NCBI GenBank assembly: GCA_902765595.1
Contig: CACXAQ010000022.1
Coordinates: 1 to 64,000 of the forward strand
Source: Oscillospiraceae bacterium
GTDB taxonomy: Bacteria > Bacillota > Clostridia > Oscillospirales > Oscillospiraceae
DNA length: 64,000 nt
Direction of reading: 5' to 3'
Of this stretch, positions 7,621 through 15,968 are shown one piece after another; the first letter of the stretch is position 1, and each line of letters starts with the position of its first letter. The notes beneath the pieces are model-generated. The model was not told the DNA's origin. It was given only the letters and a program-made list of their open reading frames with translations, and did not search any database. The position numbers and the translations under genes were made by a program.

Positions 7621-9153
7621 TTACCCCTGTGCAACGATCGTGTCGCCGATCTTGATCTTCCAGCCCGCCGGGAGCTGCAGCACCCGGTCCTCGGTGGGCG
7701 CCATGCCGAAGCCCACGCCCTGTCCGTTGGGCCGGAACTTCATGGCCCAGATCCGGGGCGGCAGCAGCACCGCGGTCGCGGTCTCCGTGTTCAGGCTGTC
7801 CTTTGCCGTGATGCGCACGCTGAGCTTCCGGTCCGGGTCCAGGGTCCCGCCCAGGATGCAGCGCGTCCCGCTCTGCAGCGCGTTTTCCGCGCCGTAGCTG
7901 CCGCCCCCCTGGGCCCAGGCCGCCGTCAGCGTCAGGCTGTTTTGATTGTTCAGGCTGCTGACACCGCCCGTGGCCTGCACGGAGAGATAGCTCCCGTTCT
8001 CGTCCTCTGCTCCCTGACTGTCGCAGCGGAACACCGTCACCAGGCTCAGCGTCGGGGCGGCGTAGGGCATGCATTCCACCGTCAGCGTCCGGGCGGTGCT
8101 CCGGCCTCTCGTGTCCGTCACGGTCACGGTGATCGCGGCCGTGTCCCGGAGCACGCCGGTCCTGTATGGGCTGCTGGTATCCGTGACCCCGCCGCCGGTG
8201 ACGGCGATGGTGGCCACGCTGGCCCCCACGGCGGCGCTCATGTCCAACTTGCTGGGATCCAGCGTCACCTGGGCCTTGCTCACGCCGGAGACGCAGCCCG
8301 TGATCCCCGCGGCGGCGGTGCCGGTGTTGTAGGGGGCCGCGCTTGCGTAGCCGCTCTGCAGCATCGGCTTCATGCCGCTGTCCGCCTTCACGGTAACGCT
8401 GGCCGTGGCCGGATCCCCGATGGCCGTTGTGCAGCTCTGGTCAGTGTAGGTCTGCACCTCCACCGTGCAGCTCAGGCTCACGTCGTTTGGATAGTTCTGG
8501 AACCAGCTCCGGGGCACGGAAATACTGGTCGAGGTGGCAAAGGCCCCCGTCGTGACCAGCACCGTGCCGCCCTTCTTCACCTTGGCCTTGTGGTAAAAGG
8601 CGCTGCCGGCCCGGTTCACGTTGATGGTCATGCTGCCCTGGGTCGTCGCCGGGTTCGTGACGCCCGTGATGGTGCTGCCCCGGGGCTCCGACGCGGTCAG
8701 TGTGCCGCTGTTGGTCCAGTGCATCACGTAGGTAGTGCCGCCCAGGGTGTAGGTCATGGTCAGATTGACCTCGACGGTCGCGGACAGGTTGCCGCCGGCG
8801 TCATGGCTCAGGGTGAGGTCCCAGTGGTTTTCCGCCGCCGCGCCGGACTTTCGCACGATCTGGTCCCAGCTCGTGCTTTTGTTCACCGCGGCGCCGAACA
8901 CCGTCGCCTGCGGGAAGGTGTAGAGCGTGCTGCCGTTGATCTTGACGGTGCTGCCCTGGGTCACCTGGAAGGGGCCGTCCAGCACCGTGCTGCAGACGTA
9001 AGCCCTGAACGACAGCGTGGACTTGTTCGTGGTCTGATCGTACGTCCGGGTCACGACCAGGCGCAGCCTGCCGTTGCCGGCGGAGCTGGAGCCCCAGTTG
9101 ACCTTCTGGGACGCCCAGCCGGAGGAACCGGGGATATAGTGGGTAGTGGACAT
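7621..9153 (-). CDS. DUF859-type phage minor structural protein (tail fibre/receptor binding)
   Basis: The product is 510 aa, starting at 9153 after AAAGGAG. It is almost wholly beta-type with many Thr, Ser, Val and Gly residues. The order is an N-terminal WASQKVNWGSSSAGNGRLRL region, several Ig-like stretches (ITGVTNPATTQGSMTINVNR, AVITVTVTDTRGRST-like segments), and a C-terminal FRPNGQGVGFGMAPTEDRVLQLP typical of this family's end. DUF859 proteins are minor structural proteins of phages of Gram-positive bacteria; a receptor-binding or fibre role is inferred from composition and from its place before the endolysin. It carries no repeat insertion, unlike its neighbours. Confidence 0.75.
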   Translation of the reverse strand: MSTTHYIPGSSGWASQKVNWGSSSAGNGRLRLVVTRTYDQTTNKSTLSFRAYVCSTVLDGPFQVTQGSTVKINGSTLYTFPQATVFGAAVNKSTSWDQIVRKSGAAAENHWDLTLSHDAGGNLSATVEVNLTMTYTLGGTTYVMHWTNSGTLTASEPRGSTITGVTNPATTQGSMTINVNRAGSAFYHKAKVKKGGTVLVTTGAFATSTSISVPRSWFQNYPNDVSLSCTVEVQTYTDQSCTTAIGDPATASVTVKADSGMKPMLQSGYASAAPYNTGTAAAGITGCVSGVSKAQVTLDPSKLDMSAAVGASVATIAVTGGGVTDTSSPYRTGVLRDTAAITVTVTDTRGRSTARTLTVECMPYAAPTLSLVTVFRCDSQGAEDENGSYLSVQATGGVSSLNNQNSLTLTAAWAQGGGSYGAENALQSGTRCILGGTLDPDRKLSVRITAKDSLNTETATAVLLPPRIWAMKFRPNGQGVGFGMAPTEDRVLQLPAGWKIKIGDTIVAQG

Positions 9154-9159
9154 GAATGC

Positions 9160-9595
9160 TCCTTTCCGAATTGTCCCCTTCCGAAAGGGAGGACGGTTTC
9201 CACCTTGCGGTGCCCGAAAAACGCTGCGGGCTTACGCTGATCCTTGCGTTTTTCGACCGCTGCGGAAATTCCTGGCTTGCTTTTTCTGCCACAGGCAGCG
9301 CAAGCCCGCAATTCCAAAGAGAAAGACGCTCGCTTTATCGCTCCATTGGTCGGTGGACCGACGGTATAGACTGACGCTGCCGTTCTCCTTCTCCCGGGGT
9401 GGCATCAAAGGGAGGGGCCGCTGCCCCTCTCTTTGTCGTTTCAATGAGGGTGGTTCTTAGGAGGGGGAGAATCCGAAATCTTCCCCTCCTAAGTGTCGTT
9501 TTCTTTGGTTTCTTTCTTTTGGACAAGCAAAAGAAAGAAACATCGTTCTCCCCTTCCCCTGCGGGCGGCCAAAGGCCGCCCCTACGGATCGTTCT
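9160..9595. repeat. mixed repeat block (F variant, H, I, D fragments)
   Basis: 9220-9300 is an F variant in reverse orientation. 9318-9420 is an H element (CAAAGAGAAAGACGCTCGC ... GGTGGCATCAAAGGGAGG) shared with 13578-13742 and 47708-47780. 9430-9485 has an inverted repeat of AGGAGGGG ... CCCCTCCT. 9490-9545 is an I element (TTTCTTTGGTTTCTTTCTT, then its inverse) also at 13876-13922. No gene is seen. Confidence 0.8.
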
Positions 9596-10390
9596 TTACG
9601 TTCCGATATACCGGATGCCGTAGCCGCCGGCGGTGGTGACCAGCCAGTCGGCGCCGTGCTGCAGGCGGTCCTCCACCAGGATCTGGCTCACGTGGAGCAT
9701 GCCGTCTGTAGAGTCGAACCAGCCCCGCTTGCTGCCGTTGATCCAGAACTGCCAGCCTGTGGAGGTGTAGAGGCCCAGGGTCTGGCCCGGGGAGAGCTCC
9801 CAGTATTCGAGGCCGTCCTCGGTCACCGTCCGGCCGGTGAAGCGCAGGTCCTGGCTGATGGCGATGCCCAGCACCGTCTCCTGGGTCTCCGGGTCCGTGA
9901 TGAGGCCCCGGCGGATCTGGCCGCTCAGCTGGGCGGTGTACTGGTCCAGCGCGTCGAGCTGCTCCTGGTACTGGTAGCTCTCCACGGTGCCCCGGGCGGT
10001 CTGGCTGACCTTGGACTCGATGGTCTCGTAGTAGCTGCCGTAGTCGGAGATCGCCACGTAGTCCTCGTGCAGCTCTGTGCGGATCTCCTCCACGTGGTGC
10101 TCCACCAGGTCGGCGGTCTTGACGATCAGGCTGCGCAGGGCGGCGGAGGCCTGGGTCAATTCGGAATGATGAATGCGGGATTCGGAATTGACTCCCCCCT
10201 CAGTTGCCTTCGGCAACAGCTCCCCCCCAGGGGGAGCCCACAGGCTTCCCCCTCCGGGGGAAGTGGCGCGGAGCGCCGATAGGGGGACTGTTTCCGCATC
10301 GGACTCCCGGACCCGGCGCACCAGATAGTCCCGGAGGGCTGCGATCTGCTGCAGGGCGTCGCCGGTCAAAATGGGTGGGTATTCGTACAT
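9596..10390 (-). CDS. phage structural protein with in-frame repeat insertion
   Basis: The product is 264 aa, starting MYEYPPILTGDALQQI at 10390 after AAGGAG. The N-terminal 35 residues and the region from about 80 onward are phage-like: a helical SALRSLIVKTADLVEHHVEEI, a Gln/Tyr-rich YQYQEQLDALDQYTAQL, then beta segments (RFTGRTVTEDGLEYWELSPGQT and WQFWINGSKRGWFDSTDG). Residues about 36-78 are encoded by R2 and family-E repeats (10160-10288). The C-terminal half resembles tail-fibre or collar proteins that end in a short beta domain; the exact role is unknown. It lies between the tail hub and DUF859 genes. Confidence 0.6.
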   Translation of the reverse strand: MYEYPPILTGDALQQIAALRDYLVRRVRESDAETVPLSALRATSPGGGSLWAPPGGELLPKATEGGVNSESRIHHSELTQASAALRSLIVKTADLVEHHVEEIRTELHEDYVAISDYGSYYETIESKVSQTARGTVESYQYQEQLDALDQYTAQLSGQIRRGLITDPETQETVLGIAISQDLRFTGRTVTEDGLEYWELSPGQTLGLYTSTGWQFWINGSKRGWFDSTDGMLHVSQILVEDRLQHGADWLVTTAGGYGIRYIGT

Positions 10391-10736
10391 TTAAAACAAC
10401 TCCTTATAGCTTCCCCCTCCGGGGGAAAAGCGGGCCGCCGCTGCCGGTGGCAGAATAAGGCGGCACGGTTTTTCCGCAGCGGTCGAAAAATGCAAGGATC
10501 AGCGTAAGCCCGCAGCATTCCGCAGCATTTTTCGGGAACCGCAAGGCGGGAAGCGGCGCGAGCGCCGGGGGATAGGGGTGTGGGTCCCGTAGGATGTGCG
10601 ATAGAGGGTGTGGGGTTCGCACATCCCCCTACCGCCCCAGTTTGCGAACTGGGGCACCTCCCCCCGAGGGGGAGGCAAAGGGGGCTATGCGGTAATTCCG
10701 CATTCCGAATTCCGCATTCTTCATTCCTTCATTCCT
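10391..10736. repeat. F element, R2 pair and heptads
   Basis: 10411-10508 is an F element almost identical to 1968-2065. 10560-10675 has R2-type halves with the stem GCCCCAGTTTGCGAACTGGGGC. 10690-10737 is family E heptads ending at the stop of the next gene. No gene seen. Confidence 0.85.
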
Positions 10737-12494
10737 TCACTCCCCCAGGTCGCTGCCCCGCTCCAGGATCCGGGTCAGGGCCAGGAGGCGCACGCCGCCC
10801 TCGCCCTTCAATCGCAGGCGGAGCTGGCCGCAGCGCCGGGGCCGGATGGGCAGGCTCACGCTGAGCCCCGCGGGCCGCTCCAGCACCGCCGCCCGCTCCC
10901 AGTCGCCCCCCTCGTCGTAGCGCAGCCAGACCTCCAGCCGGGTCCCCGGCTCCGTCTCCAGCACCAGGTCGAAGCGGGAGAGATACTGCCGGTCCGGGGC
11001 GGTGTAGCGCAGGGGGCCGGTCTCCGCCATCCAGGGGAGGCTGGTCTCCTTCTCCCCCGCCGTGCCCTTCAGCGCCCAGAGATCGCCGGTGCCGGCCTCG
11101 ATGGCGTAGAGCTCCCCCTCCAGGGCCGCGAAGGCCAGGGCGCGGAAGCCGTCCTCCCGGTGCCAGAGGGCGGTGGCCGTGTCATAGACCAGCAGGCACC
11201 AGCCCTCCGGGCCCTCCAGGGACAGGTAGTAGCGCCCGTCCACGGCGGCGCCCAGGGCCTTGCTCCAGGGTCCCTCCCCCAGGGCCGCGCCCACCTCCGC
11301 GGGGAAGCCCCCCTGCCAGGCGCAGACCCCGTCCCGGGCCTTGTAGAACAGGGTCTCCCCCACCAGGGTGAGACTCCCCGCGCTGCCCCGCTGCACGCCC
11401 CGGCAGGGCATCTCGTCCAGCCTGTGGGCGCCCAGGGCGGAGACGGTGACGCTGTGGATCCGGTCCTCCTTGAAGAAGCAGGGGCGGCCCAGGTAGCCCA
11501 CCGCCCCGGTCCAGGGGCCGTCGGAGCCCACCGACGCGGTCCAGGAGTCGGTGGAGAGGCCCAGGTACTGGCGGAAGTTCTTGGGGTCCCCCAGGGCGGA
11601 GGCGTAGATCTCGTTCACCGCCTTGCCGTCCCGGAGTCCGTAGCGGCAGCCCCAGAGCCGGTTGCGGCACTCGCAGACGTAGTCCATGTCCGGCAGGCTC
11701 CGGGTGATGCGGACGGTCTCGTTTTCCCGGGTGACGGCGGCGTCGATGAGCCCCACCAGCACGATCCAGTCCTGCTCGTCCTCGCCGCCGCCCAGGGCGT
11801 AGAGGAGCTTCTCGCCGTTCAGGTCCTCGAAGGTCGCGCCCTGGATCTTCACCCCGTCCAGGGCGGAGAAGAGCCGGGGGATCTGGCCCATGGAGGAAAA
11901 GCGCAGGCGGGTGTAGACCGTGCCGATCTCCACCCAGCAGAGCTGGGCGGCGGACCACTGGCGCAGGGTGCCGCCCTGGGAGGCGGCGGCGTCCAGCCAG
12001 AGCAGGCCGTTTTCCGGGTCGGCGGGCTCGTCGGGAGAGAGCACCGGGTCCTGCCAGGGGCGGCCCTCCCGGTCGCAGAGGGTATATTCCACCGTGCCGG
12101 TATAGCTCCAGTCCGCCTCCAGGGAGCCGTAATCGGCGGGGTCGGCGGTGTTGTAGTAGACCTTGTCCGGGAAGACCAGCACCCTTGCGCCCATGGAGAC
12201 CAGCTGCTTGGGGCCGGGGGCAAGGCCTGTGACCGGGGTGGGCAGGCCGTTCACGCAGAGGCTGCCGTCCTCCACGGTGACGAGGGCGTCCTTGGCCAGC
12301 AGGCCGCCGGGGTTCGGGATGTTCCGCACCAGGCCCCGGCGGGGCCGGGTGGAGAGCATGGGAAAGTCCGCCGCGGTCAGGTTCAGCATATCGGAAAAGG
12401 CCCCCTCGGGCAGACCGGGACGGCGGTCCAGGCCCAGGAAGCGGTCCGTGACCAGCCGCCGCTGCGCCGCGGGACGCAGATAGGGATAGTGCAT
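10737..12494 (-). CDS. phage tail hub/DNA-stabilisation-like protein (P22 gp10 position)
   Basis: The product is 585 aa. The start MHYPYLRP at 12494 is fixed by GGAAGGAG eight bases upstream; an in-frame extension runs into an F repeat and was rejected. The sequence is a long series of short beta segments with Trp/Tyr and Gly-Asp turns (SSMGQIPRLFSALDG, YLGRPCFFKEDRIHSV, VDGRYYLSLEG, GELYAIEAGTGDLWAL) that suggests a beta-propeller. Its place after the capsid and small adaptor genes equals that of the packaged-DNA stabilisation protein gp10 of P22-like phages. I infer a short-tail hub role; sequence similarity to gp10 itself was not testable here. No repeat interrupts it. Confidence 0.6.
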   Translation of the reverse strand: MHYPYLRPAAQRRLVTDRFLGLDRRPGLPEGAFSDMLNLTAADFPMLSTRPRRGLVRNIPNPGGLLAKDALVTVEDGSLCVNGLPTPVTGLAPGPKQLVSMGARVLVFPDKVYYNTADPADYGSLEADWSYTGTVEYTLCDREGRPWQDPVLSPDEPADPENGLLWLDAAASQGGTLRQWSAAQLCWVEIGTVYTRLRFSSMGQIPRLFSALDGVKIQGATFEDLNGEKLLYALGGGEDEQDWIVLVGLIDAAVTRENETVRITRSLPDMDYVCECRNRLWGCRYGLRDGKAVNEIYASALGDPKNFRQYLGLSTDSWTASVGSDGPWTGAVGYLGRPCFFKEDRIHSVTVSALGAHRLDEMPCRGVQRGSAGSLTLVGETLFYKARDGVCAWQGGFPAEVGAALGEGPWSKALGAAVDGRYYLSLEGPEGWCLLVYDTATALWHREDGFRALAFAALEGELYAIEAGTGDLWALKGTAGEKETSLPWMAETGPLRYTAPDRQYLSRFDLVLETEPGTRLEVWLRYDEGGDWERAAVLERPAGLSVSLPIRPRRCGQLRLRLKGEGGVRLLALTRILERGSDLGE

Positions 12495-12515
12495 GACAAT
12501 AACTCCTTCCATATA

Positions 12516-12754
12516 GCTTCCCCCTCTGGGGGAAAAGCGGGCCGCCGCTGCCGGTGGCAGAATAAGGCGGCACGGTTTTTCCGCAGCGGTCGAAAAATGC
12601 AAGGATCAGCGTAAGACCGCAAGGCGGGAAGCGGCGCTCGCGCCGGGGGATAGGGGTGTGGGTCGCGCAGGATGTGCGATAGGGGTGTGGGATTCGCACA
12701 ACCCCCTACCGCCGCTCCGCGGCACCTCCCCCGGAGGGGGAGGCAATCCCTCCC
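12516..12754. repeat. F element and R2 copy
   Basis: 12520-12615 is the third near-identical F element. 12640-12747 holds R2 copies with the stem CCGCTCCGCGG. This is a short gap with no gene. Confidence 0.85.
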
Positions 12755-13246
12755 TCACATTTTCCAGGCCCCGGCGCCCTTGGGCATGGCGCCCCGGTTG
12801 ATCCAGTCGGCCAGGTTCCGCCAGGCCGCGGCCAGCAGGCTCAGGGACTGGTTGTACTTCTGGATCTCCCCGTTGTGCAGGTCGATCTGGCAGAAGAGGC
12901 CGGCGATGTACACGCCCTCGCCCCAGGGGAAGGGGGCCAGCAGCTCCGTCTGCTGGTCGTAGCTGGCGGGGAGGGACGCCGGGGCGCCCTCCCCCGCCCC
13001 CCGGTGTGAGCAGTGGGAGACTTCTCCCGCAGGGGGAAGCTGTCCGACGCTCTCCGCGCCATTGCCTCCCCCTGCGGGGGAGGTGTCGCCGCAGGCGACG
13101 GTAGGGGGAACCGCCCCCTCGTGGGTCTCCAGCAGCTCCAGCAGGATCTGCCCGTCCAGGCGGCGGAGCCACCGGAGCTTCTGCTCCGGGCTGTAGGCGT
13201 TGGGGCGCAGGGCGTCCACCCGGTCCAGGATCTCGCCGGCGGTCAT
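12755..13246 (-). CDS. phage head-tail adaptor-position protein with repeat insertion
   Basis: The product is 163 aa and its start (13246) overlaps the stop of the preceding 77-aa gene (ATGA). The helical N-terminus (MTAGEILDRVDALRPNAYS, then KLRWLRRLDGQILLELLETHEG) and the C-terminal half (AGLFCQIDLHNGEIQKYNQS) are both phage-like and reminiscent of head-tail connectors. The middle (about residues 48-85) is encoded by R2 elements at 13000-13112 and keeps the frame. Size and position match the tail-accessory factor gp4 of P22-like phages. The function is inferred from position. Confidence 0.6.
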   Translation of the reverse strand: MTAGEILDRVDALRPNAYSPEQKLRWLRRLDGQILLELLETHEGAVPPTVACGDTSPAGGGNGAESVGQLPPAGEVSHCSHRGAGEGAPASLPASYDQQTELLAPFPWGEGVYIAGLFCQIDLHNGEIQKYNQSLSLLAAAWRNLADWINRGAMPKGAGAWKM

Positions 13247-13476
13247 GCCCGGGACCTCTGGAGGCTGTCCATGGTCTTGTCCAGGGCCTCCCGGGCGTGC
13301 TCGGCGCGGGTGATCTCCGCCGCCACGGCGGGGGGCACCTGGGAGCGGCGGCCCTTGGGCAGCAGGTAGTTTACGCCGTTGATGCCCACGAACAGATTGG
13401 GGTCCTCCCGCTCCCCGCCCCGGGGGATCAGGACCTCCACCCGCTCATCGGGCGCTTTGATTTTAGTGGTAGACAT
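13243..13476 (-). CDS. small phage protein
   Basis: The product is 77 aa with a clear AAAGGAG site before ATG at 13476. It begins MSTTKIKAPDERVEVLIPRG, contains PNLFVGINGVNYLLPKGRRS, and ends in a charged helix. Such small proteins commonly lie between capsid and adaptor genes; the function is unknown. It overlaps the next gene by four bases, which argues for translational coupling. Confidence 0.65.
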   Translation of the reverse strand: MSTTKIKAPDERVEVLIPRGGEREDPNLFVGINGVNYLLPKGRRSQVPPAVAAEITRAEHAREALDKTMDSLQRSRA

Positions 13477-14046
13477 AGGTGATTCTCCTTTCAGATCAGG
13501 CCATCCCGCCTATCGAGAAACGGTTTCAAGACCCATTTCTCTTTCCGCTTGTGGAAAGAGAAACGGTTCTTGTACTCCAAAGAGAAAGACGCTCGCCATA
13601 TCTTTACCTCTTTGCGCTGCGCCACGCCGACCGCGCAAGATCGCTCGCTCGCGCTCGCTTTATCGCTCCCTTGATCGATAAACCGACGGTATAGACTGAC
13701 GCTGCCGTTCTCCTTCTCCCGGGGTGGCATCAAAGGGAGGGGCCGGTTTCCACCTTGCGGTGCCCGAAAAACGCTGCGGGCTTACGCTGTTCCTTGCGTT
13801 TTTCGACCGCTGCGGAAAAAGCAAGCTGCCTTTGTCTGCCGCCGGCAGCGGCAGCTCGCTTTTCCCCTCCTAAGTGTCGTTTTCTTTGGTTTCTTTCTTT
13901 TGGACAAGCAAAAGAAAGAAACATCGTCCTCCTTTCGGGGTGCGGGGTGCGCCCCCTCCGTAGGGGCGACCTGTGGTCGCCCGCAGTCGCAGGCGCAGGT
14001 CCCACAGCGGGAGGGGCAAGCCCCTCCCCTACGGATTTCCCTTTCC
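13477..14046. repeat. 570-base repeat block (H, F variant, I, D)
   Basis: 13515-13745 is an H element whose first 100 bases recur almost unchanged at 47640-47745. 13760-13860 is an F variant. 13866-13922 is an I element. 13940-14035 is D-type. No gene or promoter is evident although this block divides the capsid gene from the rest of the operon. Confidence 0.85.
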
Positions 14047-15075
14047 TCAGTTCTCCTCGTCGGTGCCGGAGAAGCTGGTGCAGCTCATGACGCGCAGCAG
14101 GCGCTCCGGGTAGAGGATGGTGGCGCCGTTGGTCTCGAACTTGTAGCCGATGGTGGAAAACTGGTTCAGCGGGCCGCCGATCTCGCCCTTGTCGTGGATG
14201 ATCATCTCCAGGGCACCGCCCTCCGGGTCGATGATGCCGAAGCTGTCCTTGCCGAAGAAGTAGCTGGCGTAGGTCACGCCGCCCTCCTTGTTCCCGTAGT
14301 CCTCGCCGCCCAGGACGGGGGCGAAGGCGTCCTCGATGAAGCGCACGCCGTGCAGCTCGCCGATCTCGCCGTTATAGAGCTCCTCGGGGGCGGCGTACTT
14401 GTGGGCCTCGATCCAGCCCTCGCACTGTCTGAGGTCGTGGGCAACGCTGGGGTGGATGACGGCGTAGTAGCGGCCGTTCAGGCGGGGGACCCGGTTCTTC
14501 TTCAGGATGGTGACGGCCTTGTTGATCATGGCGGGGGTCAGCAGGCTGATGAGCTCGGGTCTGGCCTCCATCTCATCGCAGCCGTTGGGGGTGACCACGG
14601 TGATGCCGGGGGCGGGGGTGCCGTCGGGCTTGACGTTGTCGCAGTAGAGGACGTTGGTGCCCAGCAGCAGCGCGTCGCGGATCAGCTTCTCCTGGGTCTC
14701 GGCGGCGCTGGCGCCCATCTCCTCGGTGGCGCCCAGGATCACGTCGTCATAGGCGCGCAGCTCCAGCTTGTCGGTGATGGCGGTGTAGGTGCCGTACTGG
14801 TCGACGCTGCCGGTGACGGTGGTGACGCCGAACTTCTGGCCCGTGGGGATCACGCCCTCGGTGAGCTTCTCGGCCCTGTCGAAGGTGTTCCACTTGCGCC
14901 ACTCCACGCTGCCGTGGTGGTTGGCGGGCAGGGGCTGGCGCTTGGCGAACTGGGCGTAGAACAGCTCCGCGCGGGCGTTTTCCAGCAGCTCGGTGTCGTA
15001 GAAGGCCTTGAGCTCGGGGCTCAGGCCCTGGTCGGTGGTGGCGTTGATGTTGGCGGTGATGTCGGTAACAGGCAT
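14047..15075 (-). CDS. major capsid protein, N4-gp56 family
   Basis: The product is 342 aa, starting MPVTDITANIN at 15075 after AAAGGAG. Typical family features are SPELKAFYDTELLENARAELFYAQFA near residue 20, VEWRKWNTFDRAEKLTEGVIP near 60, a helix with ATEEMGASAAETQEKLIRDALL near 115, and the late FIEDAFAPVL segment followed by SYFFGKDSFGIID. This family forms the HK97-fold shell of podo- and siphoviruses. It lies right after the scaffold-position gene. There is no repeat insertion within it, which fits tight structural constraint. Confidence 0.88.
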   Translation of the reverse strand: MPVTDITANINATTDQGLSPELKAFYDTELLENARAELFYAQFAKRQPLPANHHGSVEWRKWNTFDRAEKLTEGVIPTGQKFGVTTVTGSVDQYGTYTAITDKLELRAYDDVILGATEEMGASAAETQEKLIRDALLLGTNVLYCDNVKPDGTPAPGITVVTPNGCDEMEARPELISLLTPAMINKAVTILKKNRVPRLNGRYYAVIHPSVAHDLRQCEGWIEAHKYAAPEELYNGEIGELHGVRFIEDAFAPVLGGEDYGNKEGGVTYASYFFGKDSFGIIDPEGGALEMIIHDKGEIGGPLNQFSTIGYKFETNGATILYPERLLRVMSCTSFSGTDEEN

Positions 15076-15091
15076 AAAATGCTCCTTTCCT

Positions 15092-15226
15092 GATTGGCCC
15101 CCCTGTGCAAGGGGGGGCTGTCCGCGAAGCGGGCTGAGGGGTTGTTGATCGGAGTTCAGCAAAAGTGGAACACAACCCCTCCGCCTCGCTTTGCTCGGCA
15201 CCTCCCCTTGCACAGGGGAGGCATTA
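15092..15226. repeat. R4 head-to-head pair
   Basis: The clamps are GGCCCCCCTGTGCAAGGGGG (left) and CCTCCCCTTGCACAGGGGAGG (right), with variable stems TCCGCGAAGCGG and gcctcgctttgctcggc and a 40-base middle. It has the same plan as R1 and R2 with a different clamp sequence. Confidence 0.8.
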
Positions 15227-15955
15227 CGGATAGATCTTCTCCCCCCGGGAGGCGGCCTGGAGGATGCGCTCCTTCAGGCGCTGCTGCTCGGCTCGGGGGA
15301 GGCTGCGGTAGTCGGCGGCAAGGGTCGCGCCGGCGCCGCCCCCGCCCTCCCGGGGGCGGGCGGCGGAGCTGGCCAGGCTCCGGGCCAGGGCCGCGGCGGA
15401 TTCCCGGGCGGCGCGGCGCTCCAGCAGCTCCGGGTGCAGGGCCAGCCAGGCGCGGCGGGGGTCCATCCCCACGCCCGGTGCGGTCAGGCGCAGGAAATCC
15501 GGGTCCCGCAGGGCCAGGGCCGGGTCAAAATCGGGGAAGTCCCGGCGCAGGGCCTGGGTCTGGGCCCGCAGGCCCTCAAAGTGCCGGTAGAGCTCGTCCA
15601 GCTCCGGATCGGGGGCGGAGCCGGGCAATGAGGAATTCGGAATTGGGAATTCGGAATTGGAGGGATCCGTCTCCTCCGTCTCCGTAGGGGCGAGCTGCGC
15701 TCGCCCGCTGTCGGTCGTCCCGCCGGGTCCCTGCGGGCGACCAAAGGTCGCCCCTACGGAAGGCGATTCCGCATTCCGCATTCCCCATTCCTCATTGTGT
15801 TCCGTCTCCGTAGGGGCGAGCTGCGCTCGCCCGCTGTCGGTCGTCCGGCCGGGTCCCTGCGGGCGACCAAAGGTCGCCCCTACGGAAGGCGATTCCTCAT
15901 TCCGCATTCCGCATTCCGCATTTTCTTCCAGGGCGGTGAGCAGTTCTCTCGTCAT
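15224..15955 (-). CDS. phage scaffold-position protein with two tandem repeat insertions
   Basis: The product is 243 aa, starting MTRELLTALEEN at 15955; the ribosome site is weak. The C-terminal 130 residues are highly helical and charged (DPELDELYRHFEGLRAQTQALRR region, ELLERRAARESAAALARSL, AEQQRLKERILQAAS), as in scaffolding proteins, and the gene lies between portal and capsid. Residues about 13-110 are low-complexity: two near-identical copies of a D plus E repeat (15640-15780 and 15781-15920), read as GATFGRPQGPG and DSGRAQLAPTETE. The natural protein was probably about 145 aa. Function inferred from position and helical make-up. Confidence 0.65.
   Translation of the reverse strand: MTRELLTALEENAECGMRNEESPSVGATFGRPQGPGRTTDSGRAQLAPTETEHNEEWGMRNAESPSVGATFGRPQGPGGTTDSGRAQLAPTETEETDPSNSEFPIPNSSLPGSAPDPELDELYRHFEGLRAQTQALRRDFPDFDPALALRDPDFLRLTAPGVGMDPRRAWLALHPELLERRAARESAAALARSLASSAARPREGGGGAGATLAADYRSLPRAEQQRLKERILQAASRGEKIYP
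15627..15920. repeat. tandem duplicated D+E repeat inside the scaffold gene
   Basis: Two copies of about 140 bases, each with GTAGGGGCGAGCTGCGCTCG ... CGACCAAAGGTCGCCCCTACG flanked by heptads, lie head to tail within the coding region and keep it open. Confidence 0.9.
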
Positions 15956-15968
15956 GGCCGCACCCCCC

